Source: an uncultured Clostridia bacterium (lineage in GTDB: Bacteria; Bacillota; Clostridia; Oscillospirales; JAAYOS01). Taken from it: a stretch of DNA of 8,458 nt. The notes under the pieces were generated by a model. That model was given only the letters and a program-made list of their open reading frames with translations. It was not told where the DNA came from and did not search any database. A program made the translations under genes and the position numbers. Below are positions 7,486-8,458 of the stretch, in pieces (the first letter of the stretch is position 1; each line of letters starts with the position of its first letter). Location of the stretch: contig CALXAZ010000024.1 in NCBI GenBank assembly GCA_944386395.1, forward strand, positions 1 to 8,458. Direction: 5' to 3'.

Positions 7486-7514
7486 ATTGTATATTATTTC
7501 AAGCTAAAAATCAA
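7486..7514 (-). promoter_or_regulatory. murD: Predicted promoter of the murD-M42 operon
   Basis: On the minus strand TTGATT (7514-7509) and TACAAT (7491-7486) are separated by exactly 17 nt. The predicted start near 7479 leaves a leader of only about 15 nt before the GTG, enough to include the AAGG ribosome site. It is divergent from the rnpB promoter; the two -35 boxes are about 55 bp apart. Confidence 0.6.
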
Positions 7515-7568
7515 TATTTTTGCAAGCAAAATCCATTGGAGTTGCAATAGGCTTTATGTATTTTTTTG

Positions 7569-7597
7569 TTGACTTGTGGAGCTATTTCTATTAAAAT
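7569..7597 (+). promoter_or_regulatory. rnpB: rnpB promoter
   Basis: TTGACT (7569-7574) and TAAAAT (7592-7597) are separated by 17 nt, each 5 of 6 to consensus. The predicted start at about 7603-7604 coincides with the 5' strand of RNase P helix P1. Confidence 0.8.
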
Positions 7598-7602
7598 ACC
7601 CC

Positions 7603-7933
7603 TTAGAGCAAGCCAGGCAGCCGCGCGGAACAATCCGTGAGGAAAGTCCGGGCTCCACAGGGCAAGGATAGCGGGTAACGCCCGCCGGAGGCGACTCTAG
7701 GACAAGTGCAACAGAGATATACCGCCGCGTAAGCGGTAAGGGTGGAAAGGCGAGGTAAGAGCTCACCGGTTGCCATGGGGACATGGCAACCCTGTAAACT
7801 CTATCCGGTGCAACATCGAATCGGGGGTTAAGCCTGCCCGGCGTCCCCGGAAGGATGGCTTGAGGCATGCGGCAACGCATGTCCCAGATAGATGGCTGTC
7901 AAATACAGAACCCGGCTTACAGACTTACTCTAA
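7603..7933 (+). ncRNA. rnpB: RNase P RNA, bacterial type A
   Basis: The catalytic RNA of ribonuclease P, which removes 5' leaders from pre-tRNAs. Helix P1 closes the molecule (TTAGAG 7603-7608 with CTCTAA 7928-7933), and P2 pairs AAGCC 7610-7614 with GGCTT 7914-7918. Universal segments are present: GAGGAAAGTCCGGGCTCC at 7639-7656 (5' side of P4), ACAGAGATATACCGC at 7711-7725, GTAAACTC near 7793-7801, AGATAGATGGCTGTC near 7886-7900, and ACAGAACCCGGCTTAC at 7905-7920 (3' side of P4). P12 is an obvious hairpin (7768-7776 / 7783-7791). The GTAAACTCTATCCGGTGCAA context and overall layout resemble the ancestral type A RNA rather than the Bacillus type B. Length is about 331 nt. It has its own promoter and terminator and is transcribed away from murD. 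Confidence 0.97.
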
Positions 7934-7934
7934 T

Positions 7935-7964
7935 AAAAAGCAGAATCTACTGATTCTGCTTTTT
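7935..7964 (+). terminator. rnpB intrinsic terminator
   Basis: GCAGAATC (7940-7947) and GATTCTGC (7952-7959) form an 8-bp stem with a 4-nt loop, flanked by AAAAA before and TTTTT (7960-7964) after. It starts 1 nt after helix P1 of RNase P RNA. The A/T flanks could let it also work in the opposite direction. Confidence 0.9.
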
Positions 7965-7988
7965 ATATACCTTACTTCTACAAAACAG

Positions 7989-8017
7989 TTGACAAACTTG
8001 TGCCATATTTATATAAT
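7989..8017 (+). promoter_or_regulatory. Perfect consensus sigma-A promoter upstream of the tRNA-like array
   Basis: TTGACA (7989-7994) and TATAAT (8012-8017) match consensus in all 12 positions with an exact 17-nt spacer. The predicted start is near 8024. No ORF of note follows: the first ATG, at 8060, hits a stop after five codons. The likely product is an RNA reading into the tRNA-like array. Confidence 0.75.
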
Positions 8018-8112
8018 AGTATAGCTTACCGATTTATTTCGGCTTTTATCGTCTGCTCTATGCTGATTTTCAGGTAGAGATATTTTTGCGCATAGCTGTT
8101 GTCTGTAAGTAT

Positions 8113-8202
8113 TTGATTAAATATTTTATTTCTGCTTAGTTAAGCTGATATAATAAACTTCTCTTAACAAATGTTGGATTTTGTTCTTCCGGGGTTACAC
8201 AA
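8113..8202 (+). pseudogene. Highly decayed tRNA-Arg-like unit (unit 0)
   Basis: CTCTTAA at 8161-8167 lies exactly 93 bp before the CTCCTAA anticodon loop of unit 1. Upstream, TAGTTAAGCTGATATAATAA (from 8138) aligns with the D-arm TAGCTCAGTTGGATAGAGCA of unit 3 with a single 1-nt gap. I count 19 matches in 31 aligned positions from TAG to the end of the loop. TTGATT at 8113 resembles the TTGAAT that opens the other units. Many of the differences are changes towards A or T. No tRNA fold survives. Confidence 0.4.
8146..8154 (+). promoter_or_regulatory. Extended -10 element inside the decayed unit
   Basis: TGATATAAT is a perfect extended -10 (TGn plus TATAAT). The -35 region is poor (TTATTT at 8126-8131). 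The predicted start is near 8161, about 60 nt before the first tRNA-like unit. In the alignment it occupies the place of the D-loop/D-stem of the decayed unit, so it may be a by-product of AT drift. Confidence 0.4.
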
Positions 8203-8221
8203 TTGAATAAATTTTGTATAC

Positions 8222-8290
8222 GCGCCAGTAGCTCAGCTGGACAGAGCACCGCCCTCCTAACAATCGAACCGTTCGAATCCCGGAGCCTTG
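8222..8290 (+). pseudogene. Degenerate tRNA-Arg(CCT)-like unit 1
   Basis: The 5' half is tRNA-like: acceptor strand GCGCCAG, TA, an intact D-stem GCTC/GAGC, and loop CTCCTAA with anticodon CCT. The 3' half does not fit. CCGCC before the loop faces CAATC after it and cannot pair, only 6 nt (expected about 10) separate it from the TTCGAAT T-loop, and the last 7 nt AGCCTTG do not complement GCGCCAG. Instead TCGAA 8264-8268 can pair with TTCGA 8272-8276. A working tRNA is very unlikely. Confidence 0.75.
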
Positions 8291-8314
8291 TAAAATTGAA
8301 TATTTTCTGTATAA

Positions 8315-8383
8315 GCCCCCGTACCTCACCGGGATAGAGGGTCCGCCTCCTAAGCGGCAGTTCGTTCGAATCCGTTTGGGCGG
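8315..8383 (+). pseudogene. Degenerate tRNA-Arg(CCT)-like unit 2
   Basis: Acceptor strand GCCCCCG, TA, D-stem CCTC/GAGG (paired, though both strands differ from the other units), and an anticodon stem with 4 good pairs (CCGC 8343-8346 with GCGG 8354-8357) around CTCCTAA, anticodon CCT. The T-arm is 4 nt short on its 5' side, and the 3' acceptor strand pairs only partly (GCCC with GGGC 8378-8381). It is better preserved in the middle than unit 1 but not a canonical tRNA. A non-canonical structural RNA is possible. Confidence 0.7.
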
Positions 8384-8407
8384 AAAAATTGAATATTTTT
8401 GATATAT

Positions 8408-8458
8408 GTCCCAGTAGCTCAGTTGGATAGAGCACGAGCCTCCTAAGCCCGGGGTCGC
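8408..8458 (+). tRNA. tRNA-Arg(CCT), 5' part, cut by window edge
   Basis: GTCCCAG acceptor strand (8408-8414), TA, D-arm GCTC-AGTTGGATA-GAGC, anticodon loop CTCCTAA (8440-8446) with anticodon CCT (8442-8444), reading AGG arginine codons. The sequence ends in the variable loop/T-stem (GGGTCGC), which here has the normal spacing. One oddity is an A/C mismatch in the middle of the anticodon stem (CGAGC with GCCCG), so this copy might also be damaged. The 3' half is needed to decide. Confidence 0.6.

Larger units (their letters stand above)
8018..8202 (+). other. Non-coding leader between the consensus promoter and the 93-bp repeats
   Basis: No gene is seen here. Small hairpins are possible: CCGA 8029-8032 with TCGG 8039-8042, and CTGA 8063-8066 with TCAG 8070-8073. 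A segment at about 8083-8110 (TTTTTG, then TAGCTGTTG, then CTGTAAG) weakly resembles a shortened tRNA-like unit. The right part, 8113-8202, looks like a decayed repeat unit and is listed separately. Confidence 0.4.
8203..8458 (+). repeat. Tandem 93-bp repeat array derived from tRNA-Arg(CCT), cut by window edge
   Basis: Landmarks recur exactly every 93 bp: TTGAATA at 8203, 8296 and 8389 (unit 1 reads TTGAATAA, the others TTGAATAT); tRNA-like 5' ends at 8222, 8315 and 8408; anticodon loops CTCCTAA at 8254, 8347 and 8440; and TTCGAAT at 8272 and 8365. Each unit is about 19 bp of AT-rich spacer plus a tRNA-like body. By my count, units 1 and 3 agree at 46 of 58 ungapped positions up to the end of the anticodon loop, and units 2 and 3 at 43 of 58. 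Units 1 and 2 are both 4 nt short between anticodon stem and T-loop. The spacer is repeated with the tRNA part, so whole units were duplicated. Confidence 0.9.

Noticed and set aside
7554..7880. Minus-strand ORF of 108 codons across rnpB
   Set aside because: It is antisense to a structured RNA gene with all universal RNase P segments; its proline- and arginine-rich content reflects GC-rich helices.
7770..8024. Plus-strand ORF of 84 codons from rnpB into the terminator region
   Set aside because: It starts inside RNase P helix P12 and runs through the terminator hairpin; no family resemblance.
8136..8435. Minus-strand ORF of 99 codons with a 31-residue internal repeat (motif like LYPxELxxxIxKIFNF) antisense to the array
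   Set aside because: The repeat arises because the tRNA-like units are spaced 93 bp, a multiple of three. Conserved positions follow tRNA landmarks (D-arm, anticodon loop, T-loop), and I see no convincing ribosome site. A real repeat protein is unlikely.
8203..8458. CRISPR array
   Set aside because: The repeat is a whole 93-bp tRNA-like unit with diverged copies; there are no short identical repeats separated by unique spacers and no cas genes in the window.

Overview
The window looks like chromosomal DNA of a low- to mid-GC Gram-positive bacterium of class Clostridia (Bacillota). Pointers are a cdaA-cdaR (diadenylate cyclase / YbbR) pair, strong GGAGG ribosome sites, a tandem set of M42 aminopeptidases, a DUF3343 protein paired with an EF2568-type cysteine desulfurase, and a type A RNase P RNA. 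I cannot fix the genus from the sequence.

Positions 1-7464 are all minus-strand genes. Reading in the direction of transcription, a promoter at about 7514-7486 starts an operon of murD followed by three tightly coupled M42 aminopeptidase paralogues (spacings 49 nt, 1-nt overlap, 1 nt). It ends at a strong intrinsic terminator at 2934-2894. Next come a DUF3343 gene and a cysteine desulfurase overlapping by 4 nt. After a 168-nt gap with an extended -10 promoter and a GC-rich leader hairpin come cdaA and the start of cdaR, which runs off the left edge. The themes are peptidoglycan precursor synthesis (MurD), intracellular peptide turnover (M42), sulfur/selenium handling, and cyclic di-AMP signalling. 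The middle M42 paralogue has lost several active-site residues and may be a non-catalytic subunit.

The right end (7569-8458) is plus strand and non-coding. RNase P RNA (rnpB) has its own promoter, a clear P1 closing helix and a terminator. About 25 nt past that terminator is a perfect consensus sigma-A promoter (TTGACA, 17 nt, TATAAT) with no ORF behind it. It points at a tandem array of tRNA-Arg(CCT)-derived units spaced exactly 93 bp apart. The units become more tRNA-like from left to right: a heavily decayed unit at about 8113-8202, two units with damaged 3' halves, and a nearly canonical one cut by the window edge. This graded array is the least explained part of the window. It may be a tRNA gene graveyard left by repeated duplication or element integration, or a family of tRNA-like RNAs, and it probably continues beyond 8458.
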